A stretch of DNA of 64,000 nt, taken from the NCBI RefSeq assembly GCF_051192575.1, contig NZ_JBPJSQ010000007.1:124001-188000 (forward strand), written 5' to 3'. This document shows, one piece after another, positions 51,757-62,495 of this stretch. Position 1 is the first letter of the stretch; each line of letters begins with the position of its first letter. The position numbers were made by a program, and so were the translations under genes. Below the pieces are notes generated by a model, which was not told where the DNA came from, did not search any database, and worked only from the letters and a program-made list of their open reading frames with translations. Source of the stretch: Aestuariimicrobium soli. Lineage in GTDB: Bacteria > Actinomycetota > Actinomycetes > Propionibacteriales > Propionibacteriaceae.

Positions 51757-52539
51757 ATGTCACGACCCCGCATCGGCATCTCGACCACCACCGGGCACGA
51801 GCTCTCCGGCCCGTTGCCGGGTTACCCGCGCACCAACGTGGCCGCCGACTACCCCGAGGTCGTGCTCGCCGCCGGCGGCCTGCCCGTGATGCTGCCGCTG
51901 TTCGACCCGGCCGATCACCCCGACCTGGTCGCCCAGCAGGTCGCCGACCTCGACGCCCTCATCCTGACCGGTGGTCACGACGTCGACCCGGCCAGTTACG
52001 GCCAGCCGACGCGCCCCTGCTGCGGTGCCACCCTGCCCTTCCGGGATGCCTGGGACCTCGCGTTGGTCGAGGCCGCGCTGGCGAAGGGACTGCCGATCCT
52101 GGGCATCTGCCGGGGCATGCAGGTGCTCAACGTCCGCTTCGGAGGCACCTTGTTCCAGGACCTGCCGACCGATCGTCCGGACTCCGAGCTCGCCCACTGG
52201 CAGACCATCGCCCCCGACGAGCCCAGCCACCGGGTGAGTCTGGCGGCCGACGGCATCCTGCACGAGGCGATCGGCGGCGATCAGGTGATGGTGACCTCGT
52301 TCCACCACCAGGGCGTCGACCAGCTCGGACGAGGGCTGGTGGTCGAGGCCACCGCCCCCGACGGCCTCATCGAGGCCTTCTCGCTCGACCCGGCCGAGGA
52401 CGGCTGGGTCGTGGGCGTGCAGTGGCACCCCGAGATGTCGCACAAGCGCGACGAGGCCGGGGTCGCGGTGGTGCGGGCGCTCGTCCGGGTGGCCGACGAA
52501 CTGCGCGACTGCCCCTGCTGTCACGCCGACAACGACTGA
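51757..52539 (+). CDS. gamma-glutamyl-gamma-aminobutyrate hydrolase family (class I glutamine amidotransferase, PuuD-like)
   Basis: A 260-residue peptidase C26-type enzyme. The nucleophile C118 lies in LPILGICRGMQVLNVRFGGTLFQDLP, and the catalytic histidine and glutamate in GVQWHPEMSH. LILTGGHDVDPASYG is the typical oxyanion region. PuuD-type members release GABA from gamma-Glu-GABA in putrescine breakdown, but other puu genes are absent here. An unusual C-terminal cluster of cysteines and a histidine (DCPCCHADND) could bind metal. Convergent with the isochorismatase-like gene. Confidence 0.9.
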   Translation: MSRPRIGISTTTGHELSGPLPGYPRTNVAADYPEVVLAAGGLPVMLPLFDPADHPDLVAQQVADLDALILTGGHDVDPASYGQPTRPCCGATLPFRDAWDLALVEAALAKGLPILGICRGMQVLNVRFGGTLFQDLPTDRPDSELAHWQTIAPDEPSHRVSLAADGILHEAIGGDQVMVTSFHHQGVDQLGRGLVVEATAPDGLIEAFSLDPAEDGWVVGVQWHPEMSHKRDEAGVAVVRALVRVADELRDCPCCHADND

Positions 52540-52576
52540 TCCCCGCGATTCTTGCGCGCTGGTCGCCGGTGGTCCC

Positions 52577-53122
52577 TCAGCGAACGGTGATCTGCGGCGC
52601 GTAGAGCCCCATCACCTGCAGGGCGGCCGCATGGTTCTCCGCGGACGACCCGGCGCAGCCCGCGCCGACGACCTCGACGGTGGCCCCGGCATCGGCCGCC
52701 GCCAGCGCCGTCGAGATCACGCAGCAGTCGGTGGCCACGCCGGTCAGCACCAGCGACGGCTCGGGCCCGGTGATCGCCAGCAGGTCGTCGCCGAACTTGC
52801 CGAACGTCGACACGTCGAGAGTCTCGCCACCGCGCCGCGCCGCCCACGGCACCGCCGCCTCGACCAGCTCGAACATCGGGTCGCCGTCGGGCCGATCGGC
52901 GAACGTCCACCTCTCGAAGTAGGCCGCCCACGATCCGCGCCGGTTGGTGCCGGGCAGCCAGCGGGTGACGATCGTCCGCTCGCCGTACTGGGCGACCAGT
53001 CGGTCGATGGGCTCCACCACCCGCTCGAACTCCGGGGCGCACCACTCGGAGGCCGGGTCGGCGAAGATCCGTTGGGGGTCGATCACCAGCAGCCAGGCCT
53101 CCTGGCTGCCCGCCCCGCTCAT
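52577..53122 (-). CDS. isochorismatase-like cysteine hydrolase
   Basis: A 181-residue cysteine hydrolase. The D-K-C triad fits D15 (LLVIDPQRIFAD), K in STFGKFGDDLLA and the second cysteine of VATDCCVISTALAA. The family covers nicotinamidases, N-carbamoylsarcosine, biuret and peroxyureido-type amidohydrolases. Its ATG overlaps the permease stop (ATGA), so it likely acts on the compound imported by that transporter: a nucleobase, allantoin-type or pyridine amide. It is the last gene of a three-gene minus-strand cluster. Confidence 0.86.
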   Translation of the reverse strand: MSGAGSQEAWLLVIDPQRIFADPASEWCAPEFERVVEPIDRLVAQYGERTIVTRWLPGTNRRGSWAAYFERWTFADRPDGDPMFELVEAAVPWAARRGGETLDVSTFGKFGDDLLAITGPEPSLVLTGVATDCCVISTALAAADAGATVEVVGAGCAGSSAENHAAALQVMGLYAPQITVR

Positions 53123-54696
53123 GCGCCGGCCTCGATGGCGGCCCGCACCTCGGCGGCGGTGGCGTTCTCGTCCGTGTCGGTCTGCCCCGCCTCCTGACGG
53201 CGGACGACCCCCCGGCGCGCGAGGTAGGTGACCACGAAGCCCAGCACCAGCGAGACCAGCACGCCCAGGTTGGCCCACGGCCAGTTGCCGTCCCAACTCT
53301 CGGCCCCCGACTCGTCGGTGACGCGCTTGCCCAACCCGAGCGGTTCCAGCAGGTAGCCCTGCCAGTTGTTCCAGCTGGCGTCGGCCGCGAACTGGTTGAT
53401 CACCAGCCCCCAGCCGATCACCGAGCAGACCACGAGGGTCGCCAGCGAGACCCAGTCGAATCGTCCGTAGCGACCGGTGCGGCGGAACAGCGACAACGTG
53501 TCGTAGGGACGACGCCGCAGCGCCAGGTCGGCGCAGAAGATGCCGGCCCAGGCGGCCAGCGGAACGCCGAGCGTGATCAGGAAGGACTGGAACGGGCCGA
53601 GGAAGTCGGTGGCGAAGAAGACCACGACGATGGTGCCGGCCGTCAGGATGGCGCCGTCGATCAGGGCGGCGACCGGACGGGCTACCTTGACCCCGAGCGA
53701 GAGCAGCGTCAGCCCCGAGGAGTAGATGCCGAGCACGGCTCCCGAGATCAGGCTGAGCACGGCCACCACCAAGAAGATCAGCAGGATCCAGGTGGGCAGC
53801 AGGTCGGCCAGGGCGCCGATGGGGTCGCCCGCGACGTGGCCGGCGTAGGTCTCGTTCGAGGCGCTCAGCAGCAGTCCGACGGTGACCAGCACCACCGGCG
53901 CCACCGAACCGCCGAAGGTGTTCCAGAACACGATGGCGCCGGAACTGGCGCCCCGCCGCTGGTAGCGCGACCAGTCGGCGGCGACGTTCGTCCAGCCCAA
54001 CCCGAAACCGGTCATCACCATCACGAGTGCGCCGACCATCTGCGCCGCCGACCCGGCCGGAAGCGCGGTGACCGCCGACCAGTCGACCTTCGGCAGGGTG
54101 ATCGCCATGATCACGATGGTGGCGATGCCGGTGACCCAGGTGAGGATCGACTGCAGCTTCATGATCACGTGGTAGCCGAGCACCGAGGCGGCCACGATGG
54201 TGCCCGCGATCACGATGGTGGCAAGAATCTTGACCGCCGTGCCGTGCGCCCAACCGAGCTTGTCGAAGATGGTGACGGTGGCCAGGGTGGCCAGAATCGT
54301 CAGGGTCGTCTCCCAGCCGATGGAGGTCAGCCAGCCCAGCGCACCCGGCAGCTTCTGCCCGTCGACGCCGAAGGCCGCGCGGCTGAGCACCATGGTCGGA
54401 ACCGAGCCCTTCTTGCCCGCGATCGCGATGATGCCGCAGACCAGGAAGCTGAACACCACCCCGATCAGCGTCACGGCCATCGCCTGCCAGAACGAGATGC
54501 CGAAGCCGAGCACGAAGGCGCCGTAGCTCATGCCGAAGACGCTCACGTTGGCGGCGAACCACGGCATGAACAGATCGCGCGGGCGGGCGGTGCGGGCGGG
54601 TTCGTCGATGACGTCGATGCCCTGTTGCTCGATCAGCCCCGGCTGCGGTGAACCCTGCCCCGGCGGCAAGCCCTGGTCGACGTCGGTGTCGCTCAT
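53119..54696 (-). CDS. NCS1 family nucleobase/cytosine-allantoin permease
   Basis: A 525-residue nucleobase:cation symporter-1 protein with twelve predicted helices: FMPWFAANVSVFGMSYGAFVLGFGISFW (helix 1), VPTMVLSRAAFGVDGQKLPG (the NCS1 signature region), TGFGLGWTNVAADWSRYQRR (helix 6 end) and IFCADLALRRRPYD. Substrates in the family are cytosine, purines, uracil, hydantoins, allantoin or thiamine. It follows the acetyltransferase by 25 nt and is coupled to the isochorismatase-like hydrolase. Length is longer than CodB (about 420), with extended C-terminal helices. Confidence 0.9.
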   Translation of the reverse strand: MSDTDVDQGLPPGQGSPQPGLIEQQGIDVIDEPARTARPRDLFMPWFAANVSVFGMSYGAFVLGFGISFWQAMAVTLIGVVFSFLVCGIIAIAGKKGSVPTMVLSRAAFGVDGQKLPGALGWLTSIGWETTLTILATLATVTIFDKLGWAHGTAVKILATIVIAGTIVAASVLGYHVIMKLQSILTWVTGIATIVIMAITLPKVDWSAVTALPAGSAAQMVGALVMVMTGFGLGWTNVAADWSRYQRRGASSGAIVFWNTFGGSVAPVVLVTVGLLLSASNETYAGHVAGDPIGALADLLPTWILLIFLVVAVLSLISGAVLGIYSSGLTLLSLGVKVARPVAALIDGAILTAGTIVVVFFATDFLGPFQSFLITLGVPLAAWAGIFCADLALRRRPYDTLSLFRRTGRYGRFDWVSLATLVVCSVIGWGLVINQFAADASWNNWQGYLLEPLGLGKRVTDESGAESWDGNWPWANLGVLVSLVLGFVVTYLARRGVVRRQEAGQTDTDENATAAEVRAAIEAGA

Positions 54697-54721
54697 GAAG
54701 GTGTCCTGTCTTCCGTGTCGG

Positions 54722-55234
54722 TCAGCGGACGTCGGGTCCGTCGAAGGTCAGTTGCATCATCACGATGTCGAGCCAGCGCCCGAACTTGCGGCCCACCTCG
54801 GGCATGCGGGCCACCTCGAGGAAGCCCATGCGTTCGTGGAAGGCGATGGAGGTCTCGTTGCTGCCGTCGAGCACGCCGATCATCACGTGCACCCCGTGCC
54901 CCTTGGCGTAGTCGATGAGGGCGGTCATCAGCATGCGGCCCACGCCGGCGGCGCGATGGCCCGACTTCACGTACACGGAGTGCTCGACGGTGTAGTTGTA
55001 GCCGGCCTTGTCGCGAAAGTTGCCGTAGCTGGCGAAGCCGACGGTCTCGCCGTCGAGCACCGCCACCAGCGTCGGATGGCCGTGCCGCTGCTTGTCCTGG
55101 AACACGGCGGTGCGCTCCGCGACCGTCACCGGGGCGAGGTCGTAGCTGGCCGTCGTGCCCACCCCGGCTTCGTTGTAGATCGCGGTGATGGCGGGCAGGT
55201 CCGCCAGGGTCGCGGGGCGAATCGTCAGCGGCAT
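54722..55234 (-). CDS. GNAT family N-acetyltransferase (phosphinothricin/methionine-sulfone type)
   Basis: A 170-residue acetyltransferase. The opening TIRPATLADLPAITAIYNEAG, VEHSVYVKSGHRAAGVGRMLMTALIDYA (acetyl-CoA pyrophosphate loop with R/Q-x-x-G-x-G/A-like GHRAAGVG) and DGSNETSIAFHERMGFLEVA match the PAT/MddA subgroup, which acetylates methionine analogues or phosphinothricin-like amino acids. TAGGCT ends 6 nt before the ATG. It heads a cluster with an NCS1 permease and a cysteine hydrolase. Confidence 0.88.
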   Translation of the reverse strand: MPLTIRPATLADLPAITAIYNEAGVGTTASYDLAPVTVAERTAVFQDKQRHGHPTLVAVLDGETVGFASYGNFRDKAGYNYTVEHSVYVKSGHRAAGVGRMLMTALIDYAKGHGVHVMIGVLDGSNETSIAFHERMGFLEVARMPEVGRKFGRWLDIVMMQLTFDGPDVR

Positions 55235-55319
55235 GCGCTCAGCCTAGGCCCACCGCGCCCCTGCACTGCCCATGGTCGTCGGGGGCACGCAGGCGCCGAG
55301 TGAACTATCGTCGCGCTCC

Positions 55320-56699
55320 ATGACGACAACCCCCCACCCGGTGACCCCCCAGCCGGTGAACCCGAGCCAGGCGCGAGCTCGGGTGACGCGCACCGATCGC
55401 CTCGACCGGCTGCCGTTCAACCGCCGCCACGCCAAGCTGCTGGTCGGCTCCGGACTGGGCTGGGCCCTCGACGCGATGGACGTCGGCCTGATCTCGTTCG
55501 TCATGGTTGCGCTGGCCGCCGAGTGGAAGCTCAGCCCCGGCCAACTCAGCTGGATCGCCAGCATCGGCTTCGTGGGCATGGCCATCGGCGCGTCCCTGGG
55601 TGGTCTGCTGGCCGACAAGATCGGACGACGCCAGGTCTTCGCCCTCACCCTGCTCGTCTACGGCGTGGCCACCGGTGCCTCGGCGTTGGCCTGGTCGGTG
55701 GGGGCCCTGATCGTGCTCCGCTTCATCGTCGGGCTGGGGCTGGGCGCCGAGCTGCCGGTGGCCTCGACCCTGGTCAGCGAGTACGCGCCGCGGCGCATTC
55801 GTGGACGAGTGGTCGTGATGCTCGAGGCCTTCTGGGCCCTGGGCTGGATCATGGCCTCGCTGATCGGCTACCTCGTGATCCCCAACATCGACAACGGCTG
55901 GCGGTGGGCGCTGCTGGTGGGCATCGTGCCTGCGGCCTACGCGCTGATCGTGCGGTACGGGCTGCCCGAATCGGTGCGCTTCCTCGAGTCGAAGGGTCGC
56001 CACGACGAGGCCGAGGCCGCGGTGCGCCGCTACGAGGAGCCCTCGGGGGTGCCGGCGCCCTCGTCCGCCGAGCGGGCCGACTCGTCCGAGATCACGGCCG
56101 AGGACTTCGACCGGCGCACCATCTGGTCGCCCGGTCTGCGCTCGCGCACCATCGCCCTGTGGGTGGTGTGGTTCTGCATCAACCTGTCGTACTACGGCGC
56201 CTTCATCTGGCTGCCCAGCCTGCTGGTGAAGTCGGGCCACACGGTGGTCAAGTCGTTCGAGTACACGATGATCATCACGCTCGCGCAGTTGCCGGGGTAC
56301 GCCGTCGCCGCCGTGCTGATCGAGATCTGGGGACGACGCGCCACGCTCGCGACCTTCCTGGCGGGGTCGGCGCTGTCGGCGGCCGCCTTCGGGTTCGCGG
56401 ACTCCACGGCCACCATCCTGGTGGCGGGCTGCTTCCTGTCGTTCTTCAACCTCGGCGCCTGGGGTGCCCTGTACGCGGTCGGCCCGGAGCTGTACCCGAC
56501 CCGTCTGCGCGGCGCCGGCACCGGAGCGGCCGCCGCCTTTGGCCGGATCGCCTCGATGATCGCCCCGCTGAGCGTGCCGATCATGCTGGCCAACGGGGGA
56601 CTGCCGACCATCTTCACGGTGTTCGCGGCGGCGTTCGTCGTGGCGGCGGTGGCGGCCGTCTTCCTGCCGGAGTACAAGAACCGCGAACTGACCGAGTGA
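55320..56699 (+). CDS. MFS transporter, sugar porter / aromatic acid-NiaP-like
   Basis: A 459-residue transporter with twelve helices: LLVGSGLGWALDAMDVGLISFVMVAL (D-x-x-D/M-DVGL opening), LGGLLADKIGRRQVFAL (loop 2-3), LRFIVGLGLGAELPVASTLVSEYAPRRIRGR, LPESVRFLESKGR and the C-terminal GPELYPTRLRGAGTGAAAAFGRIAS. The pattern is closest to NiaP/benzoate-type uptake systems. TATCGT lies 8 nt before the ATG, with no ribosome site, so it is probably leaderless. It may bring in nicotinate or an aromatic acid; uncertain. Confidence 0.88.
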   Translation: MTTTPHPVTPQPVNPSQARARVTRTDRLDRLPFNRRHAKLLVGSGLGWALDAMDVGLISFVMVALAAEWKLSPGQLSWIASIGFVGMAIGASLGGLLADKIGRRQVFALTLLVYGVATGASALAWSVGALIVLRFIVGLGLGAELPVASTLVSEYAPRRIRGRVVVMLEAFWALGWIMASLIGYLVIPNIDNGWRWALLVGIVPAAYALIVRYGLPESVRFLESKGRHDEAEAAVRRYEEPSGVPAPSSAERADSSEITAEDFDRRTIWSPGLRSRTIALWVVWFCINLSYYGAFIWLPSLLVKSGHTVVKSFEYTMIITLAQLPGYAVAAVLIEIWGRRATLATFLAGSALSAAAFGFADSTATILVAGCFLSFFNLGAWGALYAVGPELYPTRLRGAGTGAAAAFGRIASMIAPLSVPIMLANGGLPTIFTVFAAAFVVAAVAAVFLPEYKNRELTE

Positions 56700-56827
56700 G
56701 GTCGGCCCCCACCTTTCGCCCCCACCGAAGCGCTCGGGGCAACATGTGGCACACCCTGACTGTCGCGCGGCTGCTCACTAAGCTCGGTGACGAACAGAGC
56801 AAAGATCGCGATCAGTGAGGACTTCAC

Positions 56828-58888
<2,061 letters not shown>

Positions 58889-58925
58889 TCGCCGCAGCGA
58901 GTTCACTCCCGACGATGGCCCGATC

Positions 58926-59858
58926 CTGACTGACACCACCATCGCCAGCCGCCCACCCCGGCCGGGAAGCTCCGCGAGTTCGCGGGCCTTCCTGGCCGGG
59001 GTGGGCGCGTATGTGCTCTGGGGGGTGTTCCCGCTGTTCTGGGCACTGCTGGGCGACGCGAATCCGATCGAGACGCTGGCCGAGCGCTTCCTGTGGTCGG
59101 CCCTGTGGACGGCGCTGTTGCTGGTCGTGCTCAGGCAGGGATTCTCGTGGCTCCGCCCGGCGCTCGCCGGTGGGCAGTGGGTGCCGCTGCTGCTGGCCTC
59201 GATCGTGATCGCGGTCAACTGGGGCATGTTCATCTTCGCCGTGCAGACCGGCCACACGGTCGAGAGCTCGCTCGGCTACTTCATCAACCCGCTGCTCAAC
59301 CTCGTGTTCGGGCGGGTCTTCTTCGGGGAGCGCCTGGATCGGTGGGGCTGGGCCGGTGCCCTGTCGGCCCTGGTCGGCGTGGTGGTGATCAGTTGGGGCA
59401 GCTGGCACACCGTCTGGATCTCCCTGCTGCTCGCCGCCTCGTTCGGCATCTACGGAGTGCTCAAGAAGCGATCCCAGGTGCCCGCCCTGCAGGGGCTCTT
59501 CCTCGAGTCGAGTTTCATGAGCCCGGTGGCGCTCGTGGTGATCATCGTGCTGGCCGTGACCGGGCGTGGTCACTTCGGCGGCCACCTCACCTGGTTGTTC
59601 GTCATCTCGGGGCTGGTCACCGCGATCCCGTTGTGGCTGTTCGCGCTGGCCGCCCGGGGAATGCCGCTCGGACTGCTCGGCATGCTGCAGTTCATCGGCC
59701 CCACGCTGCAGTTGATCATCGGACTGCTGGTCTTCAAGCAGCAGATCTCGTGGGTGTGGTGGATCGGTCTGCCGCTGGTGTGGGTCGGGTGTGGGCTCTA
59801 CCTGGTGGGTGTGCTCGGACGACGCCCGCGCCCGGCCCGGGTCGCCGCGCGCGCCTGA
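58926..59858 (+). CDS. rarD: EamA/RarD family transporter
   Basis: A ten-helix drug/metabolite-superfamily protein. GAYVLWGVFPLFWALLGDANPIETLAERFLWS, the NWGMFIFAVQTGHTVESSLGYFINPLLNLVFGRVFFGERL block and GVLKKRSQVPALQGLFLES are clear RarD hallmarks. The first canonical start is GTG 59001 (285 residues), but it falls at the very start of helix 1. The frame is open back to 58884 and reads TDTTIASRPPRPGSS, then SSRAFLAGVGAYVL, which gives a normal cytosolic leader. The only near-cognate start there is CTG at 58926, with no ribosome site. Coordinates use that CTG provisionally. Confidence 0.82.
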   Translation: MTDTTIASRPPRPGSSASSRAFLAGVGAYVLWGVFPLFWALLGDANPIETLAERFLWSALWTALLLVVLRQGFSWLRPALAGGQWVPLLLASIVIAVNWGMFIFAVQTGHTVESSLGYFINPLLNLVFGRVFFGERLDRWGWAGALSALVGVVVISWGSWHTVWISLLLAASFGIYGVLKKRSQVPALQGLFLESSFMSPVALVVIIVLAVTGRGHFGGHLTWLFVISGLVTAIPLWLFALAARGMPLGLLGMLQFIGPTLQLIIGLLVFKQQISWVWWIGLPLVWVGCGLYLVGVLGRRPRPARVAARA

Positions 59859-59949
59859 CGCCCGCCCTTCCGCTCTCCCACCCCACGTCCCACCCCACTT
59901 CGGTTCTGGCCCCTTCCTTCGGGCGGCGCGCTGGCCGACAATGGTGGGC

Positions 59950-60342
59950 ATGGTGGCGTGGCGCCCGGACGAGCGCCTGCAGGGCCTCGTCGACACAGAA
60001 CTCGCCGCAGCCCTGGATGAGGCCGCGGCCGGTCATCGTGCGGCCCTGATCGGTGCCTGGCTGCGCCAGCTGGGCCTCGTGGCCAGCAGGGTCACGCCGG
60101 TGCGGGTCGTCACCAGGTTCGGCGAGGGCGTGGCCCGGCTGCAGTTCGCCGATCATTCGGCGATCCTGGTCGATGCCCACGGTCCGCAGACGCGGGTCGG
60201 CGAGCTGGCGATGGCGGTCGCCCGTCAGCGGCCCGTCACCGTGGTCGCGGCCCGCTGCGACGACGACGGCGTGGTCGCCCGCTTCGAGTGGCCCGGTCAC
60301 ACCCTCGACGTGCGGGTGCTGGGGATCGACCAGGCGCCCTGA
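59950..60342 (+). CDS. hypothetical protein
   Basis: A 130-residue soluble protein: RPDERLQGLVDTELAAALDEAAAGHRAALIGAWLRQLGLV (helical), then strands RVVTRFGEGVARLQFADHSAILVD, RPVTVVAARCDDDGVVARFEWPG and HTLDVRVLGIDQ. No family recognised. GACAAT ends 7 nt before the ATG at 59950, which supports that start over the ATG three codons earlier. Confidence 0.65.
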   Translation: MVAWRPDERLQGLVDTELAAALDEAAAGHRAALIGAWLRQLGLVASRVTPVRVVTRFGEGVARLQFADHSAILVDAHGPQTRVGELAMAVARQRPVTVVAARCDDDGVVARFEWPGHTLDVRVLGIDQAP

Positions 60343-60381
60343 CCGCGCGCCACACCTTTTCCTTCGGGACTGGGCGGCGCG

Positions 60382-61710
60382 TCAGGTGGTGCGTGGCACC
60401 AGACAGGCCAGCAGGGCCTCGGCCTTGAGGTGCATCTCGGCCACCTCCTCGTCCGGGTCGGAGAGGGCGGTGATGCCCGCACCGACACCGATCCAGGCGG
60501 CGTCCTCGTCGGCCACCACGCTGCGGATCACCATGGCGGCCTCGCAGTGGTCGGCCTGGAAGATGCCGAAACACCCCGAGTAGATGCCGCGCGGCCACGG
60601 CTCCAGGGTCCGCAGGATCTCGACCGCCCGCCGCTTCGGAGCGCCGGTCATCGAGCCCGCCGGGAACAGCGCCGCGATGGCGTCGACCGTGCCCAGCCCG
60701 TCGCGCAGTCGTCCCGACACCGTCGACACCAATTGGTGCACCGTCGGGTAGGAGTGCACCGCGAACAGTTCCTCGACCTGCACACTGCCGGGTCGACACA
60801 GCTGGCCCAGGTCGTTGCGGCACAGGTCGACGATCATCAGGTTCTCGGCGCGCTCCTTCGGGGACGCGGCCAGCTCGGCCGCCAGGGCCGCGTCGATGGC
60901 CGGGTCGGGGTCCCGGCGCCGGGTGCCCTTGATGGGTGAGGTGGTGGCGACCCCGTCGTGCACGCTCAGGAAGGTCTCCATCGAGGCCGAACTCAGGGTG
61001 GTGCCGTTGATCCGCAGCAACCCGCCGCGCGGCACCGGGCTCGCATTCCTGAGCCGCAGGTGCGAGGCGAAGGCGTCGATGGGGCGGGTCGTCCACAGCG
61101 TCGTGGTGAGGCAGAGCACCCAGGCGTCGCCGGCGACGATGTGCTCGATGCAGTCGGCGATGCGGGCCCGCAGGTGCTCGTCGGAGTCCCCGGGCAGCAC
61201 CGCCACCGAGCTCTCCGGGGTCGGCGTCGCGGGCTCGTCGACCCGGGCGCCCGCGAGCGTGCTCGCGGGTGGGGTCCACGCCCGTGAGGGTAAGCTGGCG
61301 TGCAGCGTGGTGGTGCCGTCGGGTCGAATCACCGCCCACTGGTCGAGCGCCACCAGCGAGACCGGCGGGTGCCGGGGCGCCTCGCCACGGGGCAGGTCGA
61401 GCAGGTCGGCGCCGGCCTCGTAACCCAGCCAGCCGACCCACGCTCCGAGATCGCCGCCGACGATCGCCCGGAAGGCAGCGAAGTCGGGTGCGAGCAGGCT
61501 GGTGCCGCCGATCCCGATCAGGTGGGTGCCCCCGTCGGAGGAGTCCAGCCAGACGACGTCGAGCGACCAGTCGTTCCACCAGTGCTGGGCCAGCGCGACC
61601 GGGTCGAGCGGTGCGTGCGGGGCCGACCAGCCCGCGGTCACCCAATCGAAGGCTCCAGAGCCGAGTGGCCCAGAACCGAATGGCTGGGCGTCGCCGGGTC
61701 GGGGAGTCAT
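60382..61710 (-). CDS. pabB: aminodeoxychorismate synthase component I (PabB-like)
   Basis: A chorismate-utilising enzyme of 442 residues that makes 4-amino-4-deoxychorismate for folate synthesis, using ammonia from a PabA partner elsewhere. Conserved signatures are SASMETFLSVHDGVATTSPIKGTRRRDPD (PIKGT), ERAENLMIVDLCRNDLGQLC, HQLVSTVSGRLRD and FPAGSMTGAPKRRAVEIL. The PabC-like gene is divergent and only 12 nt away, which favours folate over tryptophan or isochorismate roles. TAGGAT (complement of 61718-61723) ends 7 nt before the ATG and overlaps the other gene's start codon. Confidence 0.88.
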   Translation of the reverse strand: MTPRPGDAQPFGSGPLGSGAFDWVTAGWSAPHAPLDPVALAQHWWNDWSLDVVWLDSSDGGTHLIGIGGTSLLAPDFAAFRAIVGGDLGAWVGWLGYEAGADLLDLPRGEAPRHPPVSLVALDQWAVIRPDGTTTLHASLPSRAWTPPASTLAGARVDEPATPTPESSVAVLPGDSDEHLRARIADCIEHIVAGDAWVLCLTTTLWTTRPIDAFASHLRLRNASPVPRGGLLRINGTTLSSASMETFLSVHDGVATTSPIKGTRRRDPDPAIDAALAAELAASPKERAENLMIVDLCRNDLGQLCRPGSVQVEELFAVHSYPTVHQLVSTVSGRLRDGLGTVDAIAALFPAGSMTGAPKRRAVEILRTLEPWPRGIYSGCFGIFQADHCEAAMVIRSVVADEDAAWIGVGAGITALSDPDEEVAEMHLKAEALLACLVPRTT

Positions 61711-61725
61711 AGGTTGGATCCTATG
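61708..61725. promoter_or_regulatory. two interlocked leaderless -10 boxes in an 18-bp palindrome
   Basis: CATAGG-TTGGAT-CCTATG carries both start codons: CAT (61708-61710, minus) and ATG (61723-61725, plus). TAGGTT (61710-61715) ends 7 nt before the plus ATG. On the minus strand, TAGGAT (61723-61718) ends 7 nt before the minus ATG. Each -10 overlaps the opposite start codon. Confidence 0.75.
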
Positions 61726-62445
61726 AGTCCCGACACGCTGGTGGCCGATTCGTTTCTGGTCGACCATGGACGAGTCCTGCGGCTCGACGCCCATGCCGAG
61801 CGCTTCGCGCGGGCCGCGGCCGAGCTGGGGTTCTCGTCCGATCGGGCAGCGCGGTCGCTCGTCGAGCTGGCCAGGCGGGTGCCGACCACCGGGGTGTGGT
61901 TCCCGCGCATCGACCTGCTGGCCGACCACACTCTCGAGACTCAGGTGCGACCGGCGTCCGAGCGTGGGGGAGCGGTGCGGCTGCTGACGGCGGCCCATGA
62001 CCCCCGCAGTCGCCCCGGGGTGAAGGGTCCCGACCTGGTCGCCGGGGCCACCCTTCGCGAGCAGGCGCGGGCACTGGGTGCCGACGAGGCCGTGATCACC
62101 ACCGACGGGTGGGTGTGTGACGGCGCGCTCAGCGCCCTGGTCTGGTGGCGGGGGGACGCGCTGCACCTGCCCGACCCGGCGCTGACCCGGGTGCCGTCGG
62201 TGACCGCGGGCTGGCTGGCCGACCGGGTCGCCGCCGACGGGGGCACCGTCTCGTGGGTGCGGGCGCGTCCGGACGACCTCGCGGGCGCCGAGGTCTGGGT
62301 GCTGAGTGCCCTGCACGGGCCGCGCGCGGTGGTCGAATGGATCGACGGGCCGGCGGTCACCAGCTCGGACGATCGCCTGCGCCTCTGGGCCGATCGGCTC
62401 CAGGGAGCCCGCATGTCGGTCAAGCAACTTGCTTACCCTAACTAA
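61723..62445 (+). CDS. pabC: aminotransferase class IV, aminodeoxychorismate lyase (PabC-like)
   Basis: A fold-IV PLP enzyme of 240 residues expected to convert aminodeoxychorismate to 4-aminobenzoate and pyruvate. The opening DTLVADSFLVDHGRVLRLDAHAERFARAAAELG carries the usual H-x-x-R region. The candidate PLP lysine is in SRPGVKGPDLVAGATLREQARALGADEAVI. The family motif E-G is replaced by VCDGALSALVWWRG, with D for the usual E, so substrate specificity should be treated with care. Divergent from the PabB-like gene through an 18-bp palindrome. The end overlaps the promoter of the next gene. Confidence 0.82.
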   Translation: MSPDTLVADSFLVDHGRVLRLDAHAERFARAAAELGFSSDRAARSLVELARRVPTTGVWFPRIDLLADHTLETQVRPASERGGAVRLLTAAHDPRSRPGVKGPDLVAGATLREQARALGADEAVITTDGWVCDGALSALVWWRGDALHLPDPALTRVPSVTAGWLADRVAADGGTVSWVRARPDDLAGAEVWVLSALHGPRAVVEWIDGPAVTSSDDRLRLWADRLQGARMSVKQLAYPN

Positions 62446-62456
62446 CCATCTAGAAT
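62429..62456 (+). promoter_or_regulatory. promoter of the MFS gene
   Basis: TTGCTT (62429-62434) and TAGAAT (62451-62456) are separated by 16 nt. The -35 lies in the last codons of pabC. The AACTAACC in the spacer resembles half of an iron-regulator (DtxR/IdeR) box only. A 39-nt leader with GGAGGAG follows. Confidence 0.6.
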
Positions 62457-62495
62457 GAGGGGCAGCACCCGAACCACTCCGCCCGGAGGAGCCCC

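Noticed and set aside
62430..62450. DtxR/IdeR iron box in the MFS promoter
   Set aside because: Only one half-site (CTAACC) matches; the other half does not.
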